Part shown: piece by piece, positions 32,195 to 40,624 of the stretch
Layout of the letters: every line of letters starts with the position of its first letter
How positions within the stretch are numbered: position 1 is the first letter of the stretch
Assembly: GCF_029892965.1 (NCBI RefSeq)
Contig: NZ_JARXWN010000014.1
Location: 1-64,000, forward strand
DNA: 64,000 nt
From: Dysgonomonas sp. PF1-14
GTDB lineage: Bacteria; Bacteroidota; Bacteroidia; Bacteroidales; Dysgonomonadaceae
Direction: 5' to 3'
Notes under the pieces: generated by a model
What the model was told of the DNA's origin: nothing
Databases searched by the model: none
What the model saw: only the letters and a program-made list of their open reading frames with translations
Position numbers and translations under genes: made by a program

Positions 32195-33784
32195 TTATTG
32201 ATTTTCTGACGGAATGGTTTCAATAACCTCGTTCAGATTGTTCAAAATAGACTTTTTCAGCCTGTCTTCGGGCAATATGATATTGAAACTGCCCCAGAAA
32301 TCACTGTCGTAACGATATTTCGTTTCGGAGAATATCTTCTTTGGCGATAACCTCTCTTTACGCGGAAAGCCTTTTATGTTTTCATTCGATTCGGTTTTGC
32401 AGCTTACCATTTCCAGCCACAGATGCAGGGGATAGCCGGATGAAAATAGTTTTTTAGGTTTCACGTTGAACCTTATATCTCCGCGAATATGGTTTATATA
32501 ATATATACCGTCTCCGCCCGGACGATATGTTACAATATATTCTACACGCTGAAGGGTGAGTTTTACTTTCGAATTTACTTTTTCGACAAACATGCTTGTC
32601 GCTTTTTCTATGTGTTTAGGGTTGATTTCGAAATGGGCTTCTACTAAGGCTGAATTTTCGGTATCTATAAACAGTTTTCCTTTATATATAGGATTTTTTA
32701 CGTGCTCTTTTTGTTCGAAAGAGATAACATTTACACGCCTGTCGTCTATTATGCTGATATCGGAATGGCTAAAGTTGAAATAGGCTTCTCTGTCGTCTTC
32801 GAGAAAGTCGGGTAGATTCTTTACCAGATCCAGCATCAGGCACGATTCTATTCCCGATTTCATTTTTGGAAGAATGGTATCAGTCAACTGTTTGTTGGTA
32901 ATTCGCCGCATTTTTACGAGTCTTGCCTGATCCATGTTTATCTTTGTCGCTCTGTTGTATTCTGTTTTATAAATCTGCAATACAGCTTCGGTCATGTCTA
33001 TGTTTGTGTTTTTCATTTCGATGCCTTCCCTGTAAAATGCAGCTATAAGCGATGGCTTTGACGGATAATTCTGCACGCGTTTACTTAGCATGTCGTTGAC
33101 TACGGCTAACGGATCTACTACACGCACTACTACTTCCTGTAGGGAAACTATTTTGGGATCGAGCGATAATTTTATATTCTGTTCTGCAAGCAGCGAGGCT
33201 TCTATTTCCTGAGTCTGATAGCCCACATGGGAAAATTTGACAGGGTGTTGCCTGAGGGAATCGGGTAGCGTAAGTTTAAACTCGCCGTTCAGATTCGATA
33301 CTGTACCTATTGTACTGTTGCTGATACCTACTGTACCATATATAATAGGCTCATTGGTGATACGGTCGATAAGTGTGCCTTCGAGTGTAAAGTGTTTATT
33401 GTCGATGATGTCAGCTTTAGTAGTGGGCGGCGTTACAGATGTGCTCTGTGGGGCAGCCGTACGTAGCAGGATGTGATTTCCTACTACATTTATCCTGAGA
33501 TTGCGGTTTTCTGTAATGGTATAAATGGCCTCGCGGACAGTATATTCACCCTTACGTACCTTTACCGTTTTGTCATTGTCTATTATCTGGCTATCGTAGA
33601 TGAAGAGATAACCGCATTGCCTCGATACCTGATCGATAAGCTGATAGATTGTCCCTTTGCTTTTGGTGAGTTTAACTTTGCGGTTCAGCACACTGCCATC
33701 GTCTGCCTGTAACGATACTACTGTGAAAAGTAGTAGTAACCAGACAGATAAACGATGAAAAGTATTTTCAGCCGTTCCGCACAT
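32195..33784 (-). CDS. STN and CarboxypepD_reg protein without TonB barrel
   Basis: 529 residues. Signal peptide to about residue 27 (LSVWLLLLFTVVSLQA), an STN domain (GTIYQLIDQVSRQCGYLFIY, YTVREAIYTITENRNL), a CarboxypepD_reg beta domain (FTLEGTLIDRITNEPIIYGT, HVGYQTQEIEASL) and a C-terminal domain ending YRYDSDFWGSFNIILPEDRL. STN plus carboxypeptidase-like domain is the head of TonB-dependent SusC receptors that signals to FecR, but no plug or 22-strand barrel follows here. The C-terminal domain is homologous to that of the protein at 35305. It starts 24 bases after the FecR stop, in the same operon. Confidence 0.88.
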   Translation of the reverse strand: MCGTAENTFHRLSVWLLLLFTVVSLQADDGSVLNRKVKLTKSKGTIYQLIDQVSRQCGYLFIYDSQIIDNDKTVKVRKGEYTVREAIYTITENRNLRINVVGNHILLRTAAPQSTSVTPPTTKADIIDNKHFTLEGTLIDRITNEPIIYGTVGISNSTIGTVSNLNGEFKLTLPDSLRQHPVKFSHVGYQTQEIEASLLAEQNIKLSLDPKIVSLQEVVVRVVDPLAVVNDMLSKRVQNYPSKPSLIAAFYREGIEMKNTNIDMTEAVLQIYKTEYNRATKINMDQARLVKMRRITNKQLTDTILPKMKSGIESCLMLDLVKNLPDFLEDDREAYFNFSHSDISIIDDRRVNVISFEQKEHVKNPIYKGKLFIDTENSALVEAHFEINPKHIEKATSMFVEKVNSKVKLTLQRVEYIVTYRPGGDGIYYINHIRGDIRFNVKPKKLFSSGYPLHLWLEMVSCKTESNENIKGFPRKERLSPKKIFSETKYRYDSDFWGSFNIILPEDRLKKSILNNLNEVIETIPSENQ

Positions 33785-33808
33785 GGTATAGATAAATAAG
33801 AAAATGTA

Positions 33809-34705
33809 TTACTTCGTTTCAACTATTGTTATAACATTTTTCTCCCTGATTAGTTGCAGATTGAGAGCCATCGAAATAAGTTCTGCCGTCGTGTCGGGCG
33901 AATCGTTCGTTATGGTCATTGTCAGCAACCTGTTTTCCAGGGCGGGCGATACTTTCAGTTGTACCGAATCTGAATTCATGTTGATAGCATGTATCACATT
34001 GGCCAGCCGTTCGTCTTTGAATCGTATTTGCCGGAAATAACTGTCGAACAGATGAGTTTCCGAAAATTGTTCTGTTCGTAATTGTCCCGATTGTATCAAT
34101 GCTCTTTCTCCGGCTTTTACATTGACAGACCGGCTGTTTTCTTTCATAGTAACCCTTACTTCGCCATGCTTTACGGATAATGAAAAGTAGGATTTGTCTT
34201 TGCTGTCTACATTGAATGCTGTACCCAGTACTTCTATTGTAGCCAGTTCGGTATCTATAAAGAACGGCCGGTCTTTGTTTTTGCTGATTTCGAAGAATGC
34301 TTCTCCCTGCAGGTTTATTTCACGCTTATCAGCCTCGAAGTGTATTGGATATTGTATCGAAGTGAGTTCCGATATGTACATCACAGAACCGTCTTCGAGT
34401 GTGGTGACAAGGGTAGGGGCGTCTTTCTCGTTATGCAGGGTAAACATTTTCCTGTCGGGGATGGTGTCGGACAGTATATGTACTAGTATAAATACACCTG
34501 TGAGGATGGCTGCTATGCTTATTACCCATTTCAGCCCGATACTTTCTATCAATTGTATCGATTCTCTGGCTTCTTCGTGTATGATGTTTCCCCGATCTTC
34601 GGATGCGGATGTTGCGTCTGCAAGCAAGCCATTTTGTTCTAAGCGGCTGTAGAGCTTATTCCAGGCTTGATCGGTGAACTTATCGTTTTTATTATCTAAA
34701 GTCAT
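33809..34705 (-). CDS. FecR-family anti-sigma factor
   Basis: 298 residues. A short cytoplasmic N-terminus with a DUF4880-like beginning (FTDQAWNKLYSRLEQNGLL), one transmembrane helix (LKWVISIAAILTGVFILVHI), then the periplasmic FecR domain (TLEDGSVMYISELTSIQYP, GEAFFEISKNKDRPFFIDTE, VLGTAFNVDSKDK, VKAGERALIQSGQL) and a DUF4974-like C-terminal domain (FKDERLANVIHAINMNSDSV). The start overlaps the sigma stop by 4 bases (ATGA). In this class the anti-sigma holds the sigma factor until an STN-domain partner signals; here the STN protein is encoded directly downstream. Confidence 0.96.
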   Translation of the reverse strand: MTLDNKNDKFTDQAWNKLYSRLEQNGLLADATSASEDRGNIIHEEARESIQLIESIGLKWVISIAAILTGVFILVHILSDTIPDRKMFTLHNEKDAPTLVTTLEDGSVMYISELTSIQYPIHFEADKREINLQGEAFFEISKNKDRPFFIDTELATIEVLGTAFNVDSKDKSYFSLSVKHGEVRVTMKENSRSVNVKAGERALIQSGQLRTEQFSETHLFDSYFRQIRFKDERLANVIHAINMNSDSVQLKVSPALENRLLTMTITNDSPDTTAELISMALNLQLIREKNVITIVETK

Positions 34706-35253
34706 AATATATGTGTATATCTTTCTATTTCTTGTCGCAATATCTGATATGCCTTAGTCATTTCGGCTTCTACAGTTTTTACCGATACAGAGAAGTAGTC
34801 GGCTATTTCTTTATATTTTTTACCCTCCATGCGGTGCATCCTGAATATTTTGAGGCGGCGTTCGGGGAGTTGTTCCAGAGTGCGGTTTATCACTTCTTCC
34901 AGTTCTTTGTATTCCAGTTGCTCGTGAGGGGTAGGGTCGTATAATTCATTTTCCTGATACAGGGTTGCTTCCTTGTGGCGTTCTTGTACATTGCGGTGTT
35001 CGATGTACTGTAGTGAGCGATTTCTGACAGCTCCGTAAAGATAGTTTTTTACCGAACGGAGAATGTTGAGATTCTCCCTGTCTTTCCAGATGGTATAAAA
35101 GAGATCCTGTATTATCTCTTCCGATATATCCCTGCGGCCTGTTATGCTGAATGAATAGAGATGAAGAGGGGCATAGTAACGCCGGAAGACCTCCTCAAAC
35201 GTGCCTATATCCCCTTCCTTTATCTTCTTGAATGCAATCAGATCATTCAGCAT
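34702..35253 (-). CDS. ECF RNA polymerase sigma-70 factor
   Basis: 183 residues. Region 2: FEEVFRRYYAPLHLYSFSIT and IIQDLFYTIWKDRENLNI. Region 4: LEEVINRTLEQLPERRLKIF and KKYKEIADYFSVSVKTVEAE. This is the Bacteroidota ECF type paired with FecR. It is the first signalling gene of the locus and is translationally coupled to the anti-sigma gene. Its regulon very likely includes the CarboxypepD proteins and the serpin, because no other target genes are linked; this is an inference. Confidence 0.96.
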   Translation of the reverse strand: MLNDLIAFKKIKEGDIGTFEEVFRRYYAPLHLYSFSITGRRDISEEIIQDLFYTIWKDRENLNILRSVKNYLYGAVRNRSLQYIEHRNVQERHKEATLYQENELYDPTPHEQLEYKELEEVINRTLEQLPERRLKIFRMHRMEGKKYKEIADYFSVSVKTVEAEMTKAYQILRQEIERYTHIL

Positions 35254-35304
35254 AATTCTTATATTTCAGACAATATCAATATCAAATATATGAATTTTTA
35301 CCGG

Positions 35305-36564
35305 TTATTTGTTCTGTTGCTTCTTCAATTTATTGACTGCATTTTCCAGCGATTCAGTTGGCTCTATGATATTATAATTGCCCCAGAAATCGGGATCGTA
35401 AAAGTCTCTTACTTTATCTGATAATGAGTTTTTCCTGTCGAAAGCCAGTTTGTTCGGTATTTTCTCTACATTGCCTTCTTTCCGGTCTGTAATCACCAGT
35501 TCGGATACGATGGTATAGCCAGTCGAGAATAGTTTTCTTTTCCAGTCACACTTAAATCGTACTTCGTTTCTTATATAGTTGAGGTAGCTGATTCCGTTTT
35601 CCAGTTTATAAGTAACTATATATGACACTTCTTCGGGTTTGAAGCGCAGATTGAACGGCTTGCGCTGTAATATCATTCGTGTCACTTTGTTGCGGTCATC
35701 CATACTGAGACTGAATTCAACGCGAGAGAAAGTAAGTGTTTGCTGATCTATATAAAATTTTCCGTAATGTAAGGCGTAAGGTACTATTGCCTGTGGCTCG
35801 AAACTGATAACATAGTGTGGACGTTCTTCTACCATAGCCGATTCTTCCCATTTGAATTTATAAAGTGGCAGCGATTCTACATCGAGAAGGACATCCCTGT
35901 TTTTTACAACATCGAGAAAGATGGAAAGGTTTGGCCCACCAATGAATTTAACGGCAATGGTATCACCGGGTTTCGGGCTGAGTATTCTGCGTCCTTTATA
36001 TACCTGTACTTTGTCGTCGGCTACACCTTGCGTATATGGTGTTTTGTACACATCGATGATAGCTTCGGATATGTTTATATAATTGCGCCTTTTCCGAATT
36101 GTTTCGCGATAAAATCCTGTCAGCAGATTCGTTGCCTGACTGTTGTTGTTTGCTATCTTTTGTATCGCGCTTTGCACTACCTTGCGTGCATCCATATCTT
36201 TAGGTGTCACTATCACATCTTTCAGCAGGTTGCTGTTAGAGGTCATATATATGGTTACATCTCTGCCTATTTGCTCTTTTATCGGAAATCTCAGATTAGA
36301 GTAGCCGATGTGTCGCAGTTCGAGAACTTCTGCCTGTAGTGAGTCATTCACTTTAATAGAGAATGTGCCGTCGGCATTGGTTATCGTTCCTATGCTGGTT
36401 CCGGGAACTGTAATGGTTACATATTCCAGTTTCTTGTTGGTTCTCTTATCTTTTACCACTCCGCTGATGGTTGTGTATGACATCTGCGCCTGTATGGAAA
36501 TAAATGCAGCCGATGCGAACAGTAAAAGAGTCAACCGTTTTGTTTTGAGGTATATTGTTTTCAT
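35305..36564 (-). CDS. CarboxypepD_reg-like secreted protein, paralogue of 32195-33784
   Basis: 419 residues. Signal peptide (LTLLLFASAAFISIQAQ), a CarboxypepD_reg domain (TISGVVKDKRTNKKLEYVTI, TITNADGTFSIKV, LELRHIGYSNLRF), then a long domain: LTGFYRETIRKRRNYINISE, MILQRKPFNLRFKPEEVSYI and the ending FYDPDFWGNYNIIEPTESLE. That domain parallels the C-terminal part of the STN protein at 32195, including the Asp-Phe-Trp-Gly motif. No STN domain is present. It lies upstream of the sigma gene on the same strand, with a 51-base gap, so it may be co-transcribed with it. The function is unknown; a surface or periplasmic adhesion/assembly role is possible. Confidence 0.82.
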   Translation of the reverse strand: MKTIYLKTKRLTLLLFASAAFISIQAQMSYTTISGVVKDKRTNKKLEYVTITVPGTSIGTITNADGTFSIKVNDSLQAEVLELRHIGYSNLRFPIKEQIGRDVTIYMTSNSNLLKDVIVTPKDMDARKVVQSAIQKIANNNSQATNLLTGFYRETIRKRRNYINISEAIIDVYKTPYTQGVADDKVQVYKGRRILSPKPGDTIAVKFIGGPNLSIFLDVVKNRDVLLDVESLPLYKFKWEESAMVEERPHYVISFEPQAIVPYALHYGKFYIDQQTLTFSRVEFSLSMDDRNKVTRMILQRKPFNLRFKPEEVSYIVTYKLENGISYLNYIRNEVRFKCDWKRKLFSTGYTIVSELVITDRKEGNVEKIPNKLAFDRKNSLSDKVRDFYDPDFWGNYNIIEPTESLENAVNKLKKQQNK

Positions 36565-36825
36565 TTCTGTGTGATTTAAGTGATTTAGAAAATTAACCGG
36601 TTTCTACTATTAAGATCGGTGAAGATAGAAAAACCCTAATAGCTTAAAAGTATTTTACTGAGAAATCAATATAATTTTCCTGTAATATTGAAATCTATAT
36701 GAATTTTATTTAAAATCTTTTTAGCTAAACTCTACCTAATCCACAATTTTGTGATTTTTCTTCCATTTTCAAATCCTTGAAATGCAGGAGATTGAAATTT
36801 TATATTAAAAAATCTTCTCAAAGCT
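36565..36825. other. A/T-rich spacer between the serpin locus and tRNA-Asp
   Basis: Must hold the promoter of the minus-strand CarboxypepD gene; no exact match to the Bacteroidota promoter was found. No coding frame is supported. Confidence 0.3.
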
Positions 36826-36857
36826 ATTGCAGGATTGAAATGCTTATCCTATCTTTG
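36826..36857 (+). promoter_or_regulatory. Promoter of tRNA-Asp
   Basis: -33 ATTG (one mismatch to TTTG) at 36826-36829, a 20-base spacer, and -7 TATCTTTG at 36850-36857, 36 bases before the mature 5' end. Confidence 0.6.
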
Positions 36858-36892
36858 CATCGCATTTGAGAGAAAATGCAAGTTCAAATAAT

Positions 36893-36966
36893 GGTGTGGT
36901 AGTTCAGTTGGTTAGAATACCTGCCTGTCACGCAGGGGGTCGCGGGTTCGAGTCCCGTCCATACCG
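36893..36966 (+). tRNA. tRNA-Asp (anticodon GTC)
   Basis: Acceptor stem GGTGTGG / CCATACC with one G-T pair, D-arm with TAGTTCAGTTGGTTAGA, anticodon loop CTGTCAC (GTC) on stem CCTGC/GCAGG, and TPsiC arm GCGGGTTCGAGTCCCGT. The discriminator is G, and CCA is not encoded. The ars cluster begins shortly downstream. Confidence 0.97.
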
Positions 36967-36973
36967 CTTAAAG

Positions 36974-37006
36974 CCTTGATAATCGATTGATTGTCAAGGT
37001 TTTTCT
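36974..37006 (+). terminator. Terminator after tRNA-Asp
   Basis: Stem CCTTGATAATC / GATTGTCAAGG with one T-G pair and a 4-base loop, then TTTTTC. Confidence 0.85.
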
Positions 37007-37063
37007 TTTAGTGTCGTGCATCTGTCGTGCAAATTTGGGATCAACGTAAAAAAATGTACCCCC

Positions 37064-37093
37064 TTTTTGAAAAAACACGAAGGGGGTGCAGTT
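37064..37093. repeat. Inverted repeat near the left side of the ars cluster
   Basis: ACCCCCTT and AAGGGGGT enclose an A/T-rich loop. The DNA here (a GTCGTGCA-type pair at 37011-37040, then TTGGCAGGATGTTGAC) is like that next to tRNA-borne integration sites and partly resembles 58078-58110 before the integrase. An old attachment region is possible. Confidence 0.4.
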
Positions 37094-37271
37094 TGTCCAA
37101 GATTGGCAGGATGTTGACCTAATTTGGAATAGCGCATAAAATTCATTTCTATTTAGTTATCAGTAATTTTGTAACATTAAAAAATGAGTTTATGAAAAGT
37201 ACATTTCGCATTCTTTTCCATTTATCTGAATAACTAAAAATATCCGTTTATATCTTTTTGTTAAATATTCG

Positions 37272-37314
37272 TTCGTAAACTTGCGAATTAAAAATCTATT
37301 CGTATATTTGCGAA
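37272..37314 (+). promoter_or_regulatory. ArsR operators and ars promoter
   Basis: Two 16-base sites with the pattern TTCGTNNNNTTGCGAA lie at 37272-37287 and 37299-37314, 27 bases apart. The second contains the exact -7 box TATATTTG (37303-37310). With CTTG as -33 at 37280-37283 and a 19-base spacer this makes a promoter blocked by a bound repressor. The arsR start is 19 bases downstream. Confidence 0.8.
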
Positions 37315-37332
37315 CGATAAATATAAAATGAT

Positions 37333-37659
37333 ATGTCAAAGAAAGAACTTACAGCCGAACAGGAACAGCTTGCACGCTTTGCAAAAGCATTGGGGCATCC
37401 TATTCGTATAGCTATTTTGGAAATGCTTGCCAATCAATCATGTTGTTATCATGGTGATATGTCGGAAATACTACCTATTGCCAAAAGTACGTTGTCACAG
37501 CATCTGAACGAATTAAAAGATGCAGGCTTAATACGCGGTACAATTACACTGCCGACAGTCAAATATTGTATTAATCATGAGAACTGGGAAAAAGCAAAAA
37601 ATATGTTTTCTTCTTTCTTTGTTGCTATCAATAATGAAGAAGTTTGCGACAATAAATAA
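37333..37659 (+). CDS. arsR: ArsR-family arsenic-responsive repressor
   Basis: 108 residues, winged helix: FAKALGHPIRIAILEMLANQ, IAKSTLSQHLNELKDAGLIR (recognition helix) and PTVKYCINHENWEKAKNMF. The adjacent Cys37-Cys38 in NQSCCYHGDMSEIL and further Cys in VKYC are candidate As(III) ligands; the classical ELCVCDL box is absent, as in other Bacteroidota ArsR. It should bind the TTCG...CGAA sites at 37272, 37299 and 37677 and release them on arsenite. It is the first gene of the ars cluster. Confidence 0.93.
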   Translation: MSKKELTAEQEQLARFAKALGHPIRIAILEMLANQSCCYHGDMSEILPIAKSTLSQHLNELKDAGLIRGTITLPTVKYCINHENWEKAKNMFSSFFVAINNEEVCDNK

Positions 37660-37676
37660 AAAATTTATCCTTATTG

Positions 37677-37692
37677 TTCGTGTTATTGCGAA
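37677..37692 (+). promoter_or_regulatory. Third ArsR operator copy, between arsR and acr3
   Basis: TTCGTGTTATTGCGAA matches the two sites upstream of arsR at every outer base. It could allow separate control of the transporter genes. Confidence 0.75.
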
Positions 37693-37739
37693 TGGATGTG
37701 GTTTTGTATAATACGAACGGATTAACAATGTAAACTACA

Positions 37740-38774
37740 ATGAGTAAAAGAAAAATGAGTTTCTTGGATAAGAACTTAACCCTTTGGATATTCCTTGCAA
37801 TGGCTATCGGTGTAGGATTGGGGTATTTTGTACCCTCTTTCAGCAGCAATATAGATTCCATGTCGAGCGGAACAACAAACATACCTTTGGCAATCGGTCT
37901 AATACTGATGATGTACCCACCACTGGCAAAAGTGGATTATAAGCAACTGCCGAAAGTATTCAAAAACGTAAAGATATTATCTATTTCGTTAATTCTTAAC
38001 TGGATTATCGGCCCTGTATTAATGTTTTTACTTGCTATTCTCTTTTTACACGACTATCCCGAATACATGGTTGGTGTCATTCTCATAGGTCTTGCAAGAT
38101 GTATCGCAATGGTGCTCGTGTGGAACGACTTGGCAGAAGGTAACACCGAATATGGCGCAGGTCTTGTCGCCCTGAACAGTATCTTTCAGGTATTCTTTTA
38201 CAGTTTCTACGCTTGGATATTCGTAACCAAATTACCTCCTTTATTTGGCTTTGAAGGTGTGATAGTGGATATATCCATTGGCACGATAGCAGAAACAGTG
38301 GCTATTTATTTAGGTATTCCTTTTCTCATGGGTATTCTTAGTCGTCTGATATTGGTTAAAATCAAAGGAGAACAATGGTATAAAGAAAAGTTTATCCCTG
38401 CCATATCGCCTATCACTCTTATAGCTCTATTATTTACTATTGTATTAATGTTCAGCCTGAAAGGCGAATTAATTGTACAAATACCGTTAGATGTGGTGCG
38501 TATCGCCATACCACTGCTTATCTATTTCGTGGTAATGTTCTTTCTTAGCTTCTTTGCAGGTAAATTAATGGGCGCATCCTATGATAAAAACGCTTCGATA
38601 GCTTTCACAGCCACAGGCAACAATTTCGAACTGGCTATTGCAGTCGCTATTGGTGTATTTGGTTTACATAGCGGACAAGCCTTTGCAGGTGTAGTCGGGC
38701 CACTTGTCGAAGTGCCTGTACTTATCCTTTTGGTAAATATTGCCTTTTGGCTGAAAAAGAAATATTATAAGTAA
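37740..38774 (+). CDS. acr3: ACR3-type arsenite efflux permease
   Basis: 344 residues with ten membrane spans (bile acid/Na+ symporter fold). Family residues are visible: [20 protein letters not shown] then [15 protein letters not shown] with the conserved Cys of span 4, a central [12 protein letters not shown], and near the end [11 protein letters not shown]-like and [17 protein letters not shown] with the essential Glu. It extrudes As(III)(OH)3, energised by the proton gradient, and possibly by ArsA (encoded downstream). It follows arsR with an extra operator in between. Confidence 0.95.
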   Translation: MSKRKMSFLDKNLTLWIFLAMAIGVGLGYFVPSFSSNIDSMSSGTTNIPLAIGLILMMYPPLAKVDYKQLPKVFKNVKILSISLILNWIIGPVLMFLLAILFLHDYPEYMVGVILIGLARCIAMVLVWNDLAEGNTEYGAGLVALNSIFQVFFYSFYAWIFVTKLPPLFGFEGVIVDISIGTIAETVAIYLGIPFLMGILSRLILVKIKGEQWYKEKFIPAISPITLIALLFTIVLMFSLKGELIVQIPLDVVRIAIPLLIYFVVMFFLSFFAGKLMGASYDKNASIAFTATGNNFELAIAVAIGVFGLHSGQAFAGVVGPLVEVPVLILLVNIAFWLKKKYYK

Positions 38775-38805
38775 TACCATATAAAACGAACAAATCATTA
38801 ATCGT

Positions 38806-39225
38806 ATGAACAAAAGTCTTTTAGTCCTTTTCTTAGCTGTATTCTTTGTCGCTTGTGGTAGCAAGACAGAAAATAAACAAGCGGAAAACCAAACCATTGC
38901 AACGGCTGACGTTTCGCTTGTGGATATCTATTACTTTCATGGTAAACAACGCTGTAAAACCTGTATAGCCGTAGGTGATTTGGCGAAAAAAACCATCGAA
39001 GAAACTTATTCGGGCAATGACAAAGTAAAATTCATCGAAATTGATACAAGCAACAAACAGTTTGAAGATTTGGTGAATAAATATGAAGTATCGTGGAACG
39101 CTCTGATAATAGCCAAAGGCGAAAATTCCGTTGATATTACAGAGCAGGCTTTTGCCAATGCCGTAAATAACCCTGATGTATTAAGCGACCTTATAAAAGA
39201 AGAAGTTAATAAACGTATTAACTAA
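38806..39225 (+). CDS. arsF: ArsF-like thioredoxin-fold lipoprotein
   Basis: 139 residues. Lipoprotein signal MNKSLLVLFLAVFFVACGS; the mature domain begins with VDIYYFHGKQRCKTCIAVGD, a thioredoxin fold with a CKTC redox pair, and continues VKFIEIDTSNKQFEDLVNKY. Proteins of this form next to an ArsG-like permease are annotated as ArsF, a subunit proposed to reduce nitro groups of aromatic arsenicals. That function comes from the arsEFG literature and is not visible in the sequence itself. It overlaps the next gene's start codon by one base. Confidence 0.72.
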   Translation: MNKSLLVLFLAVFFVACGSKTENKQAENQTIATADVSLVDIYYFHGKQRCKTCIAVGDLAKKTIEETYSGNDKVKFIEIDTSNKQFEDLVNKYEVSWNALIIAKGENSVDITEQAFANAVNNPDVLSDLIKEEVNKRIN

Positions 39226-39923
39226 TGGAGTTCCTTCAACAGATAGTAGATAATTCGGATATTCCTGTACTTACAGCCTTTATACTGGGTTTAATGACAG
39301 CTATCAGTCCTTGCCCCTTAGCTACTAATATAACGGCGACAGCCTATTTGAGTAAAGATATAGCCGACAAAAAACGTGTTCTTTTCAATGGTATATTCTA
39401 TACACTTGGGCGTACTTTCAGTTATACAGCTTTAGGAGTGCTATTCTATTTTGGTGCAAGTAAATTCCAGGTAGCCAAAATGCTGCAAAACATTAGCGGT
39501 CTGTATCTGGGAATAGCCTTAATTATAATTGGCATATTGATGTTAGATGTAATCAAATTCAATATACCTGCATTAAGTAAACTCACATCGAAAGTCAGCG
39601 AAAAGAAAATGAAAAAGAACTATCTGAACGCTTTTCTTTTGGGCGTATTGTTTGCCTTGGCTTTCTGCCCTTATAGTGGTGTATTGTATTTCGGTGTGCT
39701 TATACCTATGACAATCAGCAGTGCATCAGGCTTGCTTCTACCGCCTATATTTGCTATTGCAACAGGTCTGCCCGTTATTATTATCGCTTATTTATTAGCT
39801 TACAGTATGTCGAATGTGGGCAAGTTCTACAACAGAATGAAAAGCTTTGAAGTATGGTTTAGGCGTATTGTTTCGGCTGTATTTATCATAGTGGGAATAT
39901 ATTATATAGTAATGAATTTATAG
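39225..39923 (+). CDS. arsG: ArsG-like permease (CcdA/DsbD-type membrane protein)
   Basis: 232 residues with about six spans. Span 1 carries FILGLMTAISPCPLATNITA and span 4 LFALAFCPYSGVLYFGVLIP, the paired Cys-Pro motifs of the CcdA/DsbD family. In ars clusters this subgroup is called ArsG and is linked to export of trivalent aromatic arsenicals; disulfide-electron transfer to the neighbouring CxxC proteins is the alternative reading. It is flanked by two thioredoxin-fold genes, which favours a redox partnership. Confidence 0.75.
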   Translation: MEFLQQIVDNSDIPVLTAFILGLMTAISPCPLATNITATAYLSKDIADKKRVLFNGIFYTLGRTFSYTALGVLFYFGASKFQVAKMLQNISGLYLGIALIIIGILMLDVIKFNIPALSKLTSKVSEKKMKKNYLNAFLLGVLFALAFCPYSGVLYFGVLIPMTISSASGLLLPPIFAIATGLPVIIIAYLLAYSMSNVGKFYNRMKSFEVWFRRIVSAVFIIVGIYYIVMNL

Positions 39924-39934
39924 AAGAATAAGAT

Positions 39935-40165
39935 ATGGAAATTATCGTATTGGGTACAGGTTGTGCCAAATGTAAAACAACCTATGACAGGGTAGCCAAA
40001 GTAATTGCAGATACAAAGAGCACAGCAACTTTGAAGAAAGAAGAGGATATACTGGAGATAGTAAAATACAACATCATGTCACTTCCAGCCGTAGTTGTTG
40101 ATGGTCAAGTAAAAATAAAAGGCTATGTACCTACCGAAGATGAAATAAAACAAGTAATCAATTAA
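39935..40165 (+). CDS. Small thioredoxin-fold protein (ArsE-like)
   Basis: 76 residues: MEIIVLGTGCAKCKTTYDRV with a CAKC redox pair, then EEDILEIVKYNIMSLPAVVV (cis-Pro) and DGQVKIKGYVPTEDEIKQVI. It is a glutaredoxin-size thioredoxin of the type found in ars clusters, proposed as ArsE. Cytoplasmic. It probably passes electrons to the membrane protein upstream. It starts 11 bases after the permease stop. Confidence 0.78.
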   Translation: MEIIVLGTGCAKCKTTYDRVAKVIADTKSTATLKKEEDILEIVKYNIMSLPAVVVDGQVKIKGYVPTEDEIKQVIN

Positions 40166-40176
40166 ATTATAAAGCG

Positions 40177-40530
40177 ATGTTAGATTTAAAATTAGATACC
40201 CGCAAAGCGGTAAAGATATACGACCCTGCACTATGCTGTCCGACAGGATTGTGTGGTGTGAATATCGACCCTGAATTAATGCGTATAGCAGTAGTTATAG
40301 AAAGCCTGAAAAAGAAAGGGATTATTATTGAAAGGTTTAACCTACGCGACCACCCACAGGTATATGTCGATAATAAGGTAATCAATGAATACCTGATGAA
40401 AGAATCGGCAGAAGTATTGCCTATCACGACTTTAGATGGTGAAGTAATCTTGACAAAACAATATCCGTCAAATGCACAGATAGCCGAATGGCTGAATGTG
40501 AAAGAGGAAGAACTTACTGTTAAAAAATAA
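40177..40530 (+). CDS. arsD: Arsenite metallochaperone ArsD
   Basis: 117 residues. The As(III)-binding cysteines are in YDPALCCPTGLCGVNIDPEL, the CC-x4-C pattern of functional ArsD; also LRDHPQVYVDNKVINEYLMK and EVILTKQYPSNAQIAEWL. ArsD hands arsenite to ArsA and also acts as a weak repressor. It starts 11 bases after the ArsE-like gene and precedes arsA. Confidence 0.96.
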   Translation: MLDLKLDTRKAVKIYDPALCCPTGLCGVNIDPELMRIAVVIESLKKKGIIIERFNLRDHPQVYVDNKVINEYLMKESAEVLPITTLDGEVILTKQYPSNAQIAEWLNVKEEELTVKK

Positions 40531-40624
40531 ATCTCAAACCCTTTCTGTATCAACAAATAAATCTGTTTTTAAAGAACAGAAAGGGAGCTTATTATCTCAA
40601 AACTCAACTAAATAGACAAAAGAT

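Noticed and set aside
32195-36564. Polysaccharide utilisation locus (SusCD)
   Set aside because: The sigma/anti-sigma pair fits, but neither a TonB-dependent receptor barrel, a SusD, nor any glycan-degrading enzyme is present.
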